From positions 21,944,501 through 22,008,500 of the forward strand of contig NC_092672.1 in assembly GCF_964355755.1 (NCBI RefSeq): a DNA stretch of 64,000 bases, written 5' to 3'. The translations under genes were made by a program, and so were the position numbers. The notes beneath the pieces were generated by a model. It did not search any database and was not told the origin of the DNA. It was given only the letters and a program-made list of their open reading frames with translations. Each line of letters starts with the position of its first letter. The first letter of the stretch is position 1. Shown in pieces: positions 43,806 through 57,534 of this stretch. This DNA is from Antedon mediterranea. Lineage: Eukaryota > Echinodermata > Crinoidea > Comatulida > Antedonidae.

Positions 43806-44399
43806 AAATAGTCGTCTATAAAAGGGGAAACATATACAATGAATACGGTACCAGTAGGTCGCAACATTCAATAATAAGAATTTAGGACTACGGGTATGTT
43901 TTTTTTACTGAAAAAAAAAACAAGTATTGTTTTTTATCTATTAATTTTAATAATTTAATAATAACTAATAATTATTATATTATGCTTGTAACACTCCGAA
44001 CTTTGGTGCATTCTTAGTAATTTGCAATGATTATGTAATGCCTAACATTATCGATAATATTAATTATAAGCCGATGAGTTCATTAATATTGGTAAGGTAT
44101 ATCAAAGAAAAAAATATCCGTGGGGAGGCCTACTTTACCCCCTTATACTACCCTTACAAAAAATGTTCTATAGAATCTATATATAGAAGTTTTAGAATTC
44201 TATATTAATCTATAGAAACAGATAATTTCTACCTACCCCTAGAGTTTTTAGAAATTGCTGTATAGAAAATATTGAAATTGCAGAAGAATTGCTATCATTT
44301 ATTTATAAATCATAATATTGTTTGCCAAACAATACTTATACTGTAAAATTTGCATTATGACTTCAGACTTGACTGGGGTTTACCAAGATGAGGAAGAGT

Positions 44400-44476
44400 T
44401 TTTATGGGTACGGGTTGGTTTGGGTACGGGTTGGTTTGGGTACGGGTTGGTTTGGGTACGGGTTGGTTTGGGTACG
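44400..44476 (+). repeat. 17-bp minisatellite
   Basis: GGGTACGGGTTGGTTTG is repeated about four and a half times. The G-rich strand could form quadruplexes. The short open frames across it on both strands are products of the repeat. Confidence 0.9.
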
Positions 44477-44919
44477 AGATGACCAGCATCCATTCATGAT
44501 TGCGTCTACAGGCGCGCGTAAGCCTCCTCCTGATCCTAGCTCAGTGTTTACAGTCATGTCATTCCAAAACTCACTCCAAATAAATGTATTAACAATTAAA
44601 AAGATCCAAAAACAGTATGAAAACATCATATTAATTTTTAACTTTGTATAAAAAAAAAAAGAAAGAAGTTTGATGTTTTTTGTGGCTTATTTTTACAATT
44701 TATTGCCGAAAACACCATTTTCGTTGGGATTTGCCATTGCGCTCCTCATGTTTCAGATTCGTCTATCCCTACTCGTTGTGAGAGGCGCCCTATCTCGAGC
44801 GGTTCTCTAATTTTTGAGCGAAGTGTAACATCTTCCTACTACACTATCTTTGATGTTATGTACAGTTATAATGCGTTATATGAAATCTTTTATTTTGTAC
44901 TTAAAAAATCATAAAACTA

Positions 44920-45715
44920 CCGTATATTTCGGTGTATAAGTCGCACTTTTGACACGCAAATTTGACCTCTAAATTAAGGGTGCGTCTTATACACCGAACA
45001 TAAATGCCTCACCACACAGATTGTACATATCTAGCTAAACTAGCTACAGTATACTAACACAACGGCAACCTGCTTCTGCCTAGTTTTTAAGGCATTTTAG
45101 ATGATGTTATACTAAATATGATGAAAAGATTTGTTCATTATGGAGCTGTTGTAGGCGCTCCGATAAAATTTCATTTGTAAACGTTTACGATTGGAATAGC
45201 CTAGGCTAGTATTTATTTATAGTTATACGCACGATTACCGTACCCCCAGCGCAAGCCCTACTTGGCGGCCACATGGTGTACGGTATTAGACTAGTATATT
45301 CTCCAGGTAATTATAGCATGGACCTAGCGTACACACTTCTCGGAAACATAGATACTAATCAAATACGATTGTCCGTGAAAACGTGCGCCCTTTCGAAATG
45401 ATCGAGCGAGGCTAGCCCACACGTACGACGTACGTGTTACACACACGGTCATGCACTCGATGTTGCGGGTGCGAAACTCTTGAATAACAAGTTAGAAAGA
45501 ACTTGTTGAGGCTGGGCGAGGCCGAGCCTAGGTAAGAAAAAACCTAAATAAAGGACAAAATATAACAAAATATATTATCACAATAATATTGATTACAATT
45601 TAAAAAAAAATTGTTTTGATGGAAATATAAGGTGCGTCTTATACATCGACGATATAAAAAATACCGATATTTTACTCTCAGTTAGGGCGTGCGTCTTATA
45701 CACCAAAATATACGG
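44920..45715. mobile_element. TA-flanked MITE
   Basis: The ends are CCGTATATTTCGGTGTATAA and the inverse of CCGTATATTTTGGTGTATAA, flanked by TA (44918-44919, 45716-45717). Subterminal GTGCGTCTTATACA motifs recur three times. Non-autonomous, with a TA target as in Tc1/mariner-type elements. Confidence 0.75.
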
Positions 45716-45940
45716 TAGTCAACTCATGTAATTATACAATTCATAATTATATGAAGTTTATATATGAATGAAGCAACCACTTTTTAATTACAAAATAAAT
45801 GTCGGATTCCCTAACGGTGGGCAGTTGAGTTCCGGTGGCGTAAAATAAAAGGTGATGCAATTATTTTGTTATCAATCAGGTTTTTTATTTATTTTATATT
45901 CCCCAAAATTTATTTTCTGCAATTAAAATTATAATTTTAA

Positions 45941-46490
45941 AGATGTATTGTCCCTTGAAACACAAAAAAATGAAGGTCAAAATATACTAAATTTTAATTG
46001 GCCATATCAAAGTAATATTAAAGTTATTCACTTTAAGTCGAAAATTCGAGCCAAAAACAACAATTTTACGTAATAACAGCTAAATTAATTTGATTACATT
46101 TCGTCTGAAAATAGTCGTGAGCGAAAGTAAACAAAGATTTCAAACCATGAGTATACATTATGCATGATGCTAATTAGGATTGTAACTCGTCACAGTTGAG
46201 AAGGTGTTTTCACACAGATCGCGAGGAAGTTTTATGATTTAATGCATACAGAGTAGCCAAATTAGCGCATTGTATTATAAGATATGTTTTGATCGAAAAC
46301 TTTGACTGGAACTTGGAAGTCAAAGTTATTTTTTTAACCAAAAAACGTCTGTATTTCAGTTAAATGATTTTTTTTTCGACTAATTTTTGGTGAAAGTTAA
46401 TAACTATTATGATACTACAAAATGACCCACTTTTTTTCAAATTCTTTTTATTTTTATTTTTTTTTAATTTGACAAAGGGACAATACATCT
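45941..46490. mobile_element. TTAA-flanked MITE
   Basis: 550 bp with ends AGATGTATTGTCCC and its inverse, flanked by TTAA (45937-45940, 46491-46494). It is the same family as the 26394-29908 element. No ORF. Confidence 0.82.
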
Positions 46491-46494
46491 TTAA

Positions 46495-49400
46495 TAAAAA
46501 TATATTTTCCGTAAAATAATCTAATTAATTTAGTATTAGTATAAGACTAACATCAATTCTTTTCAAAACTAAACTGTTTTATTTGACATTACGTGAACCT
46601 GAAAATCGGCAACGAAATGTCAACGATGTTACACCAATACCACACATGGATAAGTAGCCTGCTACCAAGATCGGGCCCAACGCGACAGGCCCCAGTTTTT
46701 AGGGCTTTGATGACTAGTTGACGCACGATTTTACTGATATAGAAAAGATTATTTAAGTTCAGTTTATTAGGGTTAGATTGATTTTTAGGAGTTTAATTGA
46801 TTATTTTGCGGTTAGGTCTAGGGATGGCCTAAGCCTCTCCCTATTTTATTTATGGGCCTGGCTGTCCATAGTCAGTCCTGATTGTTTTAAAAAACATGGT
46901 AACAGACCTACCTACTGGCCTAGATTTAACAAATCAAAAGACATGTCTTTTTGTTTTACCCTTTCTTTACACCACCAGTACATTTACACCACCAGTACAT
47001 TTACACATTACTGATAATGATATCATCTATTATATCCTGTATAATGGTTTTCACCCATATGCCTATTCTTTTCATAGGAGTCTACATTTAACAATAGGTC
47101 TGTAGTTCATTTCCTTTAATGTTTATTGGATTCTGTTCTTTGTTCATTATATTGTCTACTACAAAATTAGCAGGCACAGAATAATAAAAACACATTCAAG
47201 TGAAAATTGTAATTATATCAGGTGCTTAATTAATATTTTGATTAATTTTCAACATGTAAATTGTCCAATTGAAATGCGTTGTTTTGTCAAATAAGTTGAC
47301 TCCAGTATGTTTCCTTGTACTAATAGGCCTTTGTTAAATAATATTTATTTATTTTACTTACTCTGGAAGCACCTTCATTCAAGAAGTGTGCCACTGTTTC
47401 TAAAGTGTAGCTTCCAAATAAATTATTATATTATATGTAAAAAAAGTGGAGTATAGTTACTTTAGGTAACTAATTATAAATGCATTCATTTTAAATGTGT
47501 TATAATTATAGCTAGAATTCTTTATTTTGTTATTTACTTTATTAATATTAAAAATAAACTTCCAACAGCAAGGACTTATTTAATTACTTATGTGTACACA
47601 TTCAGAATACCATAGATATATTATAGTGAAAATATCTCTATGAGAATCTCTACCAACTGTACTATCTTCAGTTCAGACTAGCCAGCAAGTTTAATAGCCA
47701 ACATGCATTTGAGCAGTGGGGTGTGTGTAATAATTAGAATAGCCATAAGGATATCTCAGAAAAATTAGATATTTTATCATAACTTTTTAACTACTGGACA
47801 GATTTTTTTGAAAAAAAATCTATAATAATTCTTAAAATAATGCAAGACTATAGCAATCATGCTTAATAACGAAAAAGTTATTGTGAATATTACTGAAATT
47901 GTGTTCAGGCAGAATGAGTTTATATCACACTTCCTGTTCACCAAGATAAATTAAACAGATACGATTTTAATCCTTTTTTTCCACTTTGACTGGTGACTCT
48001 ACTTGTAATGATTGTTTATTCTTACTATAGGCGCGCCTATGCGTGAACCTATTACGGTTACGGTATGCACTAAATATGTCCATCATTATGGGATTAAATA
48101 TTATCCTTATTTAGGCTATTTATTAAATAATAATATATTACGAACTGAGGCCTACTAGATAGTAGGCCTATGTGTAGCCACAAATCGTTAAACGATATAT
48201 AATTTAGTCCTACAATTTCACTGAACTCTAAGTATGTGATCGTAAAAATCATATATTTTATGATATTAATATCATAAATAATTTAATTATACAATATCAG
48301 ACTAAAATAGAAGAATTTTAGTTTTGCTAAACGGTCATAATATAGATTGAAACATAAATTAAATGTCATATACAGTAATAAAAATAAGAAATTGTGTCGT
48401 TGGAATTCTAATATACGTATATTTTTGAATATTCATGAGAACAAATTATATAATTTTTTTCATGCGCGCACTAAAATATGATTTTAAAATAAGTTGGAGT
48501 CTTTAATATGCTACAAAATGCACTAGGGTTATTAAATTAAAAAGTTGCTTAAACGGTAAAATTTCGATTTACCAAATGATACGTCTATGGCTTGATAAAA
48601 CATATGATTAATTTGTTAGCTGGTATAAAAACTGCGATATCTCCGTGAAAATTTACTCGATTTTTAAACGGTTTTTTCGAGAAAAAAGCTCAAAGAACAA
48701 TGAACAACTGCACAAAGGTCATGCTTCACTATGATGTATTAGAAACTACTGCGCAGCCTCCGTTTACTTTTACTGAAAAAATGGTTTACAAATTGATAAC
48801 TGTATTTCAAATGAAGACTATGTTATTGTTACATGCAAAAAAGCACTGAATTCAAGACTGACATTTTTGTACAGGCAGACTAACTTCTTAGATGCAAAGT
48901 AGACACTTTTATGCTCTGCAATAATTCAATGTGTTTTCGACTACTGTATGCTACATCAGTCTGGTATTCTGGTATAACTTCTCCTCAAAATAAACTGTAA
49001 CCCTAAATAAAATTGTACAGTTTTTTCTTATCACCCACTAACAATCAACCACTAATGAAACAATTTCATTAACCACTAATGTACAAAACTTCATTAAAGT
49101 AGAAAATTAGTTTAGAGTTATTTTGGAAATATTCTATATTTTTTTGTGGAGAAAACATTTTTTAATTTGTTGAACTTCAGTTTTAATCCTATGTGTCTTT
49201 GTCAATTCTCTATATTTTTCTTCTCTGAGACAAATATGGTACTACATTTTTCACATGTACGCTGAACTTTTATCTGTCCCACTTAATAAAGTTGAATTGT
49301 CGAGTTTGTTGAATTTAGCCTGGTTAGTGTCTGTCCATTCATAGAGATATTATAGTTCACTATAATATCTCTATGGTCCATTCATTCGTTAATTTAATAT

Positions 49401-51237
49401 TTTTACAACTTTAGGACATAGTGTATAGGGTCTTTACTTTTTATAGGGTCTATTGAACCTAGTTTGACTGTCTGTCCATCTTTCTGTTCCCAATTTTAAC
49501 CTTTGGACTTAGGGTATTTAATATACAAATGCCACCTTCGGTTTTTTGCGAGTGGGAGACGTGGAGATGACAATTCACAACGAGAGTATCTCCCCAATCC
49601 TATATTAGAACAAAGTAAATTCACTTTATCTAATTATAATTTGAGTAGAATATAAAAAATGATAATGAAATATAATGAAACACCTAACTTTTTCTTCAAA
49701 TATGTTAGATACAGAGATGCTGTACTGACAGCTGTAAGTTGCTAACTTTTTTTGTGCAATTGTTGTGTATTAAAATTGATTAGGGAAAAAAGAAATCACA
49801 AAACATTTTAATCTTTTGTAGTTTATTGTAAAGAACATTGTTTTTATTTCATTTTCATAAATAGTAGTATACACTTACATATAAATAGAATTCAGTACCG
49901 TAATACCTAAAAACATAAGCCTACAATGTTTCAAGCAGTTATTAGGTAAGGGGAATCATTGGACAGTATTAAACAGTTAACATTAAAAAAAAAATTAAAT
50001 GTATTGTATTTCGGTTCTCAAACAACAAGTGTTGTTCAGTGACTTTATAGAGATCATTACTGCTAGCTGCCAAGATATGTTTTTCTTGGTTCTGTGAGAT
50101 TTTGTTTAGTACATGCTGTTGTATCTCTACACATTTCCAAACTCCTTTATTGCTTTATTAATCCTTCTAGCTTCATTTTCATTTTGTTTTTCATTTCTGT
50201 CATGGTCTGTTTAATGAATAGGAAAAAATATACCATTTAGTGACATGATTTATATATTTATACTTTTATTGTACATGAATGTTATTAAAGTGAAATGAGG
50301 TTGGTTATTTTTTTTTAACATATGTACAAAATTGAACTATGGTGAAATGCATGCAGTACATCATAGAGATATTATAGTGAACTCTATGAGTACATGAATG
50401 TTATTATAAAAAATGTTACACCTTTGTACCAGTAACTTCCATAATGAATGAAGGAATGTTGAATACTTTGATTTGGGTGAGCGTGGGGCTACTGATATTT
50501 TTTACCTACAGTTAATAGTTTACTTAATATTATTTTATTTTTATTTTTTAATTTTAGTTTATTTATATATCAACTGACAGATATGAAAACCTCCACCAAA
50601 AAGTTGATAAACATGAAACAGTAACATCTTTATCTCATTGTAACATTCAACGGAAGCAGGTTAATAATACTGCAGTGTAATTCAGTAAACAGTACACAAA
50701 ACAGTATGAATATTATTATTATAAAGTGTTGTACATTAAACAAGCATTGCAGATTGTTTGTATATCAGAAATATGCACAAAATTAAATTATGACAAAGTG
50801 CCGGTTTAACTTGGTAACAACAGTTTCTACTATAGGCCTACAGTACGATTCCTTAATCTAATAAAACAGTGCATGAATCTTATAATGAATTGATGCACAT
50901 TACACAGGAGGTGGAGGATGGGTAGGGTTAATTGAAATAAGCACAATGGTGGTACTTACCTGACTGAATGTTGAATACTGATTGTTGAATGTGTCTCTCC
51001 TGGCGGAAGGAAACAACAATTTACAAAAGAATGCCATAACATGTGGAATAGCGTTTCATTGTTGTTCACCTAGTTGTGTGTGTGTGTGTTATTATAAAAT
51101 TTATTTTATCAAAATACTAAACCACATTAAAAATGAAATAAAAAATGTTTACATGGACATACACGAAACATTAATATTTATTAGGGCGTCATTCTTTCAC
51201 CCACTAACAAGTTTTACAATAATAAACCTTTTTTCTC
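46495..51237. other. Non-coding AT-rich DNA
   Basis: No gene or large element recognised. Contains three related short hairpins near 47610, 49340 and 50365 and a short repeat of CACCAGTACATTTACA near 46972-47005. Confidence 0.5.
49332..49385. repeat. Perfect 36-bp palindrome flanked by direct repeats
   Basis: CATAGAGATATTATAGT (49340-49356) and its exact inverse (49359-49375) are separated by TC. The flanks both read GTCCATTC, like a target duplication around a minimal foldback insertion. Confidence 0.85.

Positions 51238-51275
<38 letters not shown>
51238..51275 (+). repeat. (CT)n microsatellite
   Basis: About 18 CT units. Confidence 0.95.
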
Positions 51276-51278
<3 letters not shown>

Positions 51279-51819
51279 ATGTGACTTATCTCCAACTTTC
51301 CATACAGAAAATCTTACGATTACAAAATTGATGACCGGATGAGCACCGACTGATTACATTTCCATCTGATAATTAAGACACTGTCTAAAAGTTAAAACAT
51401 TGAAGTATAGATAAGTAAACAAAGATTTTGGTTAAGTTTAATTTAGTAGTCAAACCATTATTTATCCAACGAGAGTTGGCGGACAAACAAACATAACTCG
51501 AATCCTAGATTTCCAACTTTCAAAACATAACAAATATTCTAGTGGTTAAACTGTTGTTATGTTAGTGGTAATGTATTACATTATTGTTAATGCTATATTA
51601 GTGGTTAATTTTTGTTATAAATGTGTCATTTTAACAGAACAAATACCCAGAGATACATTATAGCATTTATGTTATAAGAGTTCAGTTAATAGTCCTATTT
51701 TGATATTTGTGTCTTTTTTGTTTTCATTAATTCTAAAAGCAAGTAATATAATTTAAAATACAAATTGCAGAGTTGTAAAATAAATGTTTCAAACATGCAG
51801 TTGCAAATAAAAAAAAGGA

Positions 51820-51930
51820 AAATTACTAAAAAATAATGACAATGCTGTGGGTGGCTAGATCTCAATGGAAATAAAATAAGCAAAAAGCTAAATCAAAAGT
51901 AAGTAAAAGTTAAAACAGCCAGACATTTTA
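51820..51930 (-). repeat. Dispersed repeat, copy 2
   Basis: Minus-strand copy of the 32780-32945 repeat (AGCTTTTTGCTTATTTTATT, CCACAGCATTGTCATT). Confidence 0.6.
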
Positions 51931-52855
51931 ATATAGATATCTTCTCTATTGTTTGTGTGTAAATGGACATTTATTTATGTTTTGTTAATATTTTTTAATT
52001 ATATGTCAGTCACATATTTTCCATCCTCATGTTTGGTGTAGGACATTAAAACTGCATTCATTGTAATATTTTGTGAGCTTTCAAAGCCTGTTCTTTAATA
52101 TCAGTTCAAACTTGAGAACAACAACCTGGTTGAATATTCTAGCACTCTAATATTGTTCAATGTTTTTAATGTCTTGATTTGTGATGAAAGGAATGTTTGA
52201 TAGTTGGTCTTAACAGTGGCAGATCCAGAGGGAGAAAGTAAAGTACTTTCAATTCATTAATTAAAACACATTTTTTTAGTGCCGTGCTAATTTAGTCTTT
52301 ATTAGAGAATGCCATTGCTGTTGCTGTCGTCACACAAAATTATTGTTATGGGTGTTTAGCTAAGTGGTATGACACATGTTCTTTTGCTGCCTAGCTAGAT
52401 AATTCTGAAGAATATTATCAGCCTAGACAAAGAGCGCACAGGGGAAATATTTGAACACTCTTTTACCCAAGCGATTCCTATACTGTAATTTGAAAACAGT
52501 CCTGATGGTCTCTCCAAAACATGGGAGAGTTTGTGTGTTTGAAAATTACTGAAAAGATGTTCAATTGCATTTTTTTATTACTAAACCCTGCAACCAGTGC
52601 ATCAGCAGAGCGAGAACATTTAGCTCTGGAGACTGTAAAAGATTATCTTTGAGGTACCATAATGGAAGATCGACTAAATGCATTGTTATTGATGTTTGTT
52701 CATCAGGACATTAAACTTAATTACGATGTCATTATTCTTAAGTATGTGAATATGTATCCCCGCTGGATGAAGTATGTAGGCCTATTTTTATTTAGTAAAT
52801 TTACAGCATTGTTATTACATGTTATTGTTAAGATAATAAAATTAATAAGCAGTAT

Positions 52856-52915
52856 AGAGATTCAGCCACTGATTACCACAGCATTGTCATTTTTTAGTAA
52901 TTTTCCTTTTGACCT
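52856..52915 (+). repeat. Dispersed repeat, copy 3
   Basis: GAGATTCAGCCACTGATTAC followed by CACAGCATTGTCATTTTTTA; a partial copy of the same family. Confidence 0.6.
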
Positions 52916-53923
52916 TTTTTATAAGATATAGGCCTATAAGCCTAAAGCCCTAAAACGCGCTCTTTCACTATGTATTATTTAACATAACTATAGGGCAACA
53001 TGTTAAATTTGAAGTCGCATCATATTTTTAAGGTAGTTTATAGTTAGGTAGTTTGTTCGGCCTGCTCATCACGAGACGGGAGTCGGCTGATTTGGCGTAT
53101 GCCTGGAAGACACGACTTGTACTACTGATTGTATTTTATTTAGAAAGATATTTAAGACCTGTTGTGTGATGACAATGTGTTAAATTAGGTCTATAGACCC
53201 TCGTAGGGAAATGCGATCATCATCATGAATCATGGTGATAAGGATGGCGATGGCAGGTGCTTTGGTATTAGCGATCATGTGACATTGACAATGACCTGAT
53301 CGCGTTCTAAAATTGAAACAGTTTATAATTTGTGACATGAAAGGCATGCAACGGTATCCATGGTTGACTGACTTCTGCGTCTCGCGTCGCCACTTCGAAA
53401 GCTCACTATTACCGTAGCGGAAGTACCTTTATCAGGGAATTCCCCCAGATTGTCGCATTGAACGTGTGTTTACCAGCGGAATAAGTAGACTACGATCTTT
53501 TTACCAATTGTTAACACTCTATGGGAGTGTCATTTCCGCGGCCAACTATAGGTGCCATTTATCATAAATTTTACGTGCGAGAATACAATTTCCAACCGTC
53601 TAGTGGTGTCATTTAACAAAATTTGCTTCACCTTAGGTCCCACCTGTGCCTCATGTAATTGGTGACTGGTTGCGTCCCCCTTTACTAGAAGGCTGGATCC
53701 GCCCTTGTTTATGATGAGCAACAATGCCTGTTTTCTGTGTGGTGGAATTAAAAAGAAATAAATATGATTGCAACTTCATTCTCCTTTACACACCTTGAAA
53801 TTAAATTGCATAAATGAATTATTAAATATCAAAATGAATAATATTAAACATAATGTTAGTCCATCATGTACTTCATATTTCATATCATAAAATGCTACCA
53901 GGCACTAATAATAGAATTAGAAG
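52916..53923. other. Non-coding DNA
   Basis: No gene or element recognised. Confidence 0.5.
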
Positions 53924-53943
53924 CCAGGCATATACGAGTGTTG

Positions 53944-55952
53944 ACAAAGTGCGAGGCAGCGAGGCAAGCGAGGCATGCCAAATATTTGTGCGAAGCATCA
54001 TGTTATCATTTCCAAAAGTGCGAGGCATGCGAGGCATATAGTTTACAATTTCAAAAAGGTGCGAGGCATATCTTAACGTGCTATTATGCTATATTATAGG
54101 CCTATAATAATCAATCGATACAAGCGTATCTAAATAGATTCGTGTATACACTCATCATGTTATTTATTTTTATGTAACGATTGTTTTTTCATTCAAGTCA
54201 TATCGTGTCAAATTTTACTTTTACAAAAGTGCCCAAACTACGGTGAACGACAGTCTTCAACTTTCGATAAACAATAATTGTTATAGCGACACACTCATCA
54301 AATGATTGCAATGTTTGTTGGCATTTCGAGCGTGTTCACTCACATGTCTCTCGAACATAGCAGAGTGAAAATAATATTTTGTCACACCCCTGCGCCTAGA
54401 TCCGGTAGACCCGAGAGATGGAAAATTCCTCTTTACTATTTAGCAGGTAGCGGAATGATTCAGCCCTCAGCTCAGAGGATTGTGGTGCATTCCCCTACTA
54501 TAGCACGTGGTTTCAGCAGCAACGCACAGACTTCTCTCTGAGCGGCGTGCCAAAGACATTTTTGACATTCCATTCTCTAGGAACAACACGTGTACCTCTC
54601 TCGCAAATAAGGTGAACAGCGATTGCCAGGACAAGTTCAATAACTGGCGGTGAATAAAAGGTAACTGATATGGCGATCCAATAACATGCCGCAAAGGAAA
54701 AAATTGCAACAGAATTCTGGAGCGCGTGTGAAAAAAGACTTATGTCCGACAATTGCAATACTAGGCCTAAAATTAAACTTTAGCTAATATGCTTAGCCCT
54801 AACCTAAATAAAAGGCCTATGTAGAAAATAATTTAATCAATTTTGATATAATAATAATTGGTGTAATATTTAATAATGATACACTATTCCTGTTTTAGTA
54901 AGCTAGGTATATTACGAACGATTTTTATTTATTGTTGTCCATGTACGTACTAATAAACCTGGCGCTAGTTTCCTTCGCTTGTATTTTTACTCCAAATTTG
55001 ATAACTAACTTTATCGTGTGAATACCACACCTTAGAAGTATACCTCATGAGTACTTTAATGAAAGAATCACATAAAAAGTGACAAATAAATCCTTAAATT
55101 AATGATTTTATATGCGTGTTTCTCGCACACTGTTCGCGAATTTCACTTATTCAATGTTCAATATTTTTGTTTCTATGGAGCGCCAAAAGAGCAACGATAA
55201 TGGAGGACTAAAACTCAGTGGAATGCGTCAATTTCTCATGCATTTATTGGTGAAAAACACGTTTTATTTCAATATATTTGTTAATTTGTCAATAAAAATG
55301 CGGTAATATGTTACTGCTGATACTGTTCTGTTTTCAAAGAATAATAATCGATCCTAAATCAACATCGCTACCTAGTCCAGACCTAGGACATCCTACTAAG
55401 GATATTATGATGAATTTTTATATTTTATTCTTTAAAAGGTTAACGAAACCGTGTACATTATCAACAGTAACATTTTTCCTTACTGACAGTGACAAAATCT
55501 ATTGAAATTGTACTTGATTTTCACCAAATAATGCGTTAAATATAAATGGATTCCACAGAGTTTTTAGCCCTCTAATTAATTTTGCTCTTTTGGCGTTCCA
55601 TAGAAACCAAAATATTGAACATTGAGTGTGCGAAATGCGAGAAAAACAACGTCTGTAAAATCACCAATTTAATGGATTTATTGTTACTTTTATGTGATTT
55701 ACTACTAATTCTAAGCTGTGGTATTCAGGATAAAGTTGGTTAAAATACAAGGCAGGTGCAAAAGGAAACTAGCCTAGCGGGCCTAGGCCTAGGCTACTTC
55801 AATTTCGGTGATTTCCTGCCTTGCAATTTTGAGAAATGATAAAATGATGCCTCGCATTTTTTGATGATGGTAAAACGATGCCTCGGATAAATTTCTGACT
55901 TGCCTCGCATGCCTTCCCTGCCTCGCGTGCCTCGCTGCCTCGCACTTTGTTA
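53944..55952. mobile_element. Inverted-repeat element with GCGAGGCA subterminal repeats
   Basis: ACAAAGTGCGAGGCAGCGAG at the left is mirrored at the right end. Multiple (G)CGAGGCA copies lie within ~130 bp of each end in inverted orientation. Subterminal clustered transposase-site-like repeats are typical of hAT and related families. The interior has no clear ORF and hosts a hAT-like MITE. Exact termini and target duplication not resolved. Confidence 0.65.
54961..55773. mobile_element. hAT-like MITE, copy 2
   Basis: Begins GGCGCTAGTTTCC. It shares with copy 1 GTGAATACCACACCTTA, TCACATAAAAAGT(A/G)ACAAATAA, and the inverted arms around TTTCTATGGAGC(A/G)CCAAAAG. The right end is damaged and no target duplication is evident. 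Confidence 0.8.
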
Positions 55953-55973
55953 CTACCCGGCATATACAGTAGG

Positions 55974-57534
55974 CACATTGGTGGGCTGGTTTGTCCTGTC
56001 ACATCTGGACCGAATCGTCCTGAATTCAACTAGTTATAGTAGCCTAGGCCTAGTAAGTAACGTAATGCTAAACCTAACCTAGTGTTAATTACATGCATTT
56101 TGGTGTTTAAAGCTTATTTTTGGCAAGATCGGCGTGCATGAGTTAGAAACATGAACCAACCATACTATCTCTCAATATTTGCTAGCGATGACCTCTATGT
56201 GATTTGATTGTGACGCAAGATTTATCGAATGCAGCATTTGATAATTTGCAAAAAAATTGGTCTAAAAAAAACTACATTATTCGTAAAAATGTGCCGTTCT
56301 AACATCGCTTAATAAATAAAAGGAACTAAAAGGTGTCCCAGCTCAAACGGCGCTAGCGGTTTTATTATATTAGGAGAAGATAGAGTAAATAGGCTTAATT
56401 GGTTATTGATTAGGCCAAATAAAACCTCCTTTTTAATAAACTTTTTTTTGTAAAGTTGCCCAAGAAATACCACTGAAAATTTTTTACTTTTATAAATTGC
56501 TAAATTGTGTGTGCGGCCAAATATTATTTGAAAGGTGTTAAAACCCATTTCTAGACTGGTATGGATATCGTGCATGAAACTACCCCTACAGCATCGCAAA
56601 GAAGAATATTAATTATGATTTTATATCATTAAGTATGTCACGGCAACATTGCCAGTGGGTTTGGTGTGTTGTGGAGGGTGGACTCAAGACAAGAATAATA
56701 TACATATAAAACACTATAATATTATATGTCCAGATTATCTACAGGTGAATTATCTTCATGAGTCCATTTCCAATTTTACGTCAAAATACAGCACTCTTTG
56801 TTCATGTCACTCCCATATTTCCACTCCATCTTATCCATAATTTCTTCGGTGATTTCTCTGATGTTTTCTAAGCTTAATCTTCTTAATTTGGCACTTCTCT
56901 ATTCTCAAGTGGCACTGTAACACAGACAAATATTACCATAGTATACAGTTCATTTACAGTACCCTATAACATTCATTAGACCAACAATCTATTTTATAAA
57001 TATAACTATTCAACTTACAATGCAGCCTAAATCATTACTCGTACGCAAATCCCAATTTCATTGTCTTATGGTGACAATGCTCACTCGCTCCCCGTTGTCT
57101 ACAAAAAGACTGTATGCGCTACTCCGCAGTCTACATAAAACATCGTTATTCAAATAATTTGCTCATTACCATAATTATAGAGATCACCTGTTGGATTATT
57201 ATTATTTTGTGACAAAGTAGTCAAATTTTGAAAATCATTTTTCACAGTTTAAACTTTTTAATCAAAAATACTATGTAGAAATTTTGTCATCAGTGACTTA
57301 ACTATCAATACTGTGCAACTCCTTTTCATAACTTTCTCACTTGGGTTCACTTCCAGGATTCAACATTTTTTTAAATTACTACTTTTGTGAAATATGGTGA
57401 GGGACCTAAATGATTAATCTCTACAAAACATTGAGTAACTCTTTTAGAACAATTCTGTCCTTAACATTTTATAGTATGCAAATACAGGTTCCTGGCAAAG
57501 CAGCATAAAAGTGGACGTAGTTGTGCAAACATTA
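55974..57534. other. Non-coding DNA
   Basis: No gene or element recognised. Confidence 0.5.

Larger units (their letters stand above)
43272..44859. mobile_element. Inverted-repeat element inside the nest
   Basis: CAAAGATAGTGTAGTAGGAA and GATGTTACACTTC at the left are mirrored at 44818-44858. Homology continues inward for roughly 110 bp (GCCTC(G/T)CAC and GAGTAGGGATA). A short LINE-like tail with ATCA repeats near 43766-43800 and a minisatellite lie in the interior. Confidence 0.65.
42491..45843. mobile_element. Nest of DNA elements between inverted ends
   Basis: ACCGGAACTCAACTG and CCGTTAGGGAATCCGACA at the left (duplicated, 42491-42540 and 42872-42920) recur inverted at 45801-45843. Inside lie a second inverted-repeat element, a 17-bp minisatellite and a TA-flanked MITE. 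No transposase ORF seen. Confidence 0.6.

Noticed and set aside
44388-44651. Open frames over the GGGTACGGGTTGGTTTG repeat
   Set aside because: Low-complexity translation of a minisatellite, on both strands.
54302-54758. Overlapping ~80-codon frames on both strands
   Set aside because: Inside the GCGAGGCA element, mutually overlapping, with no recognisable protein features.
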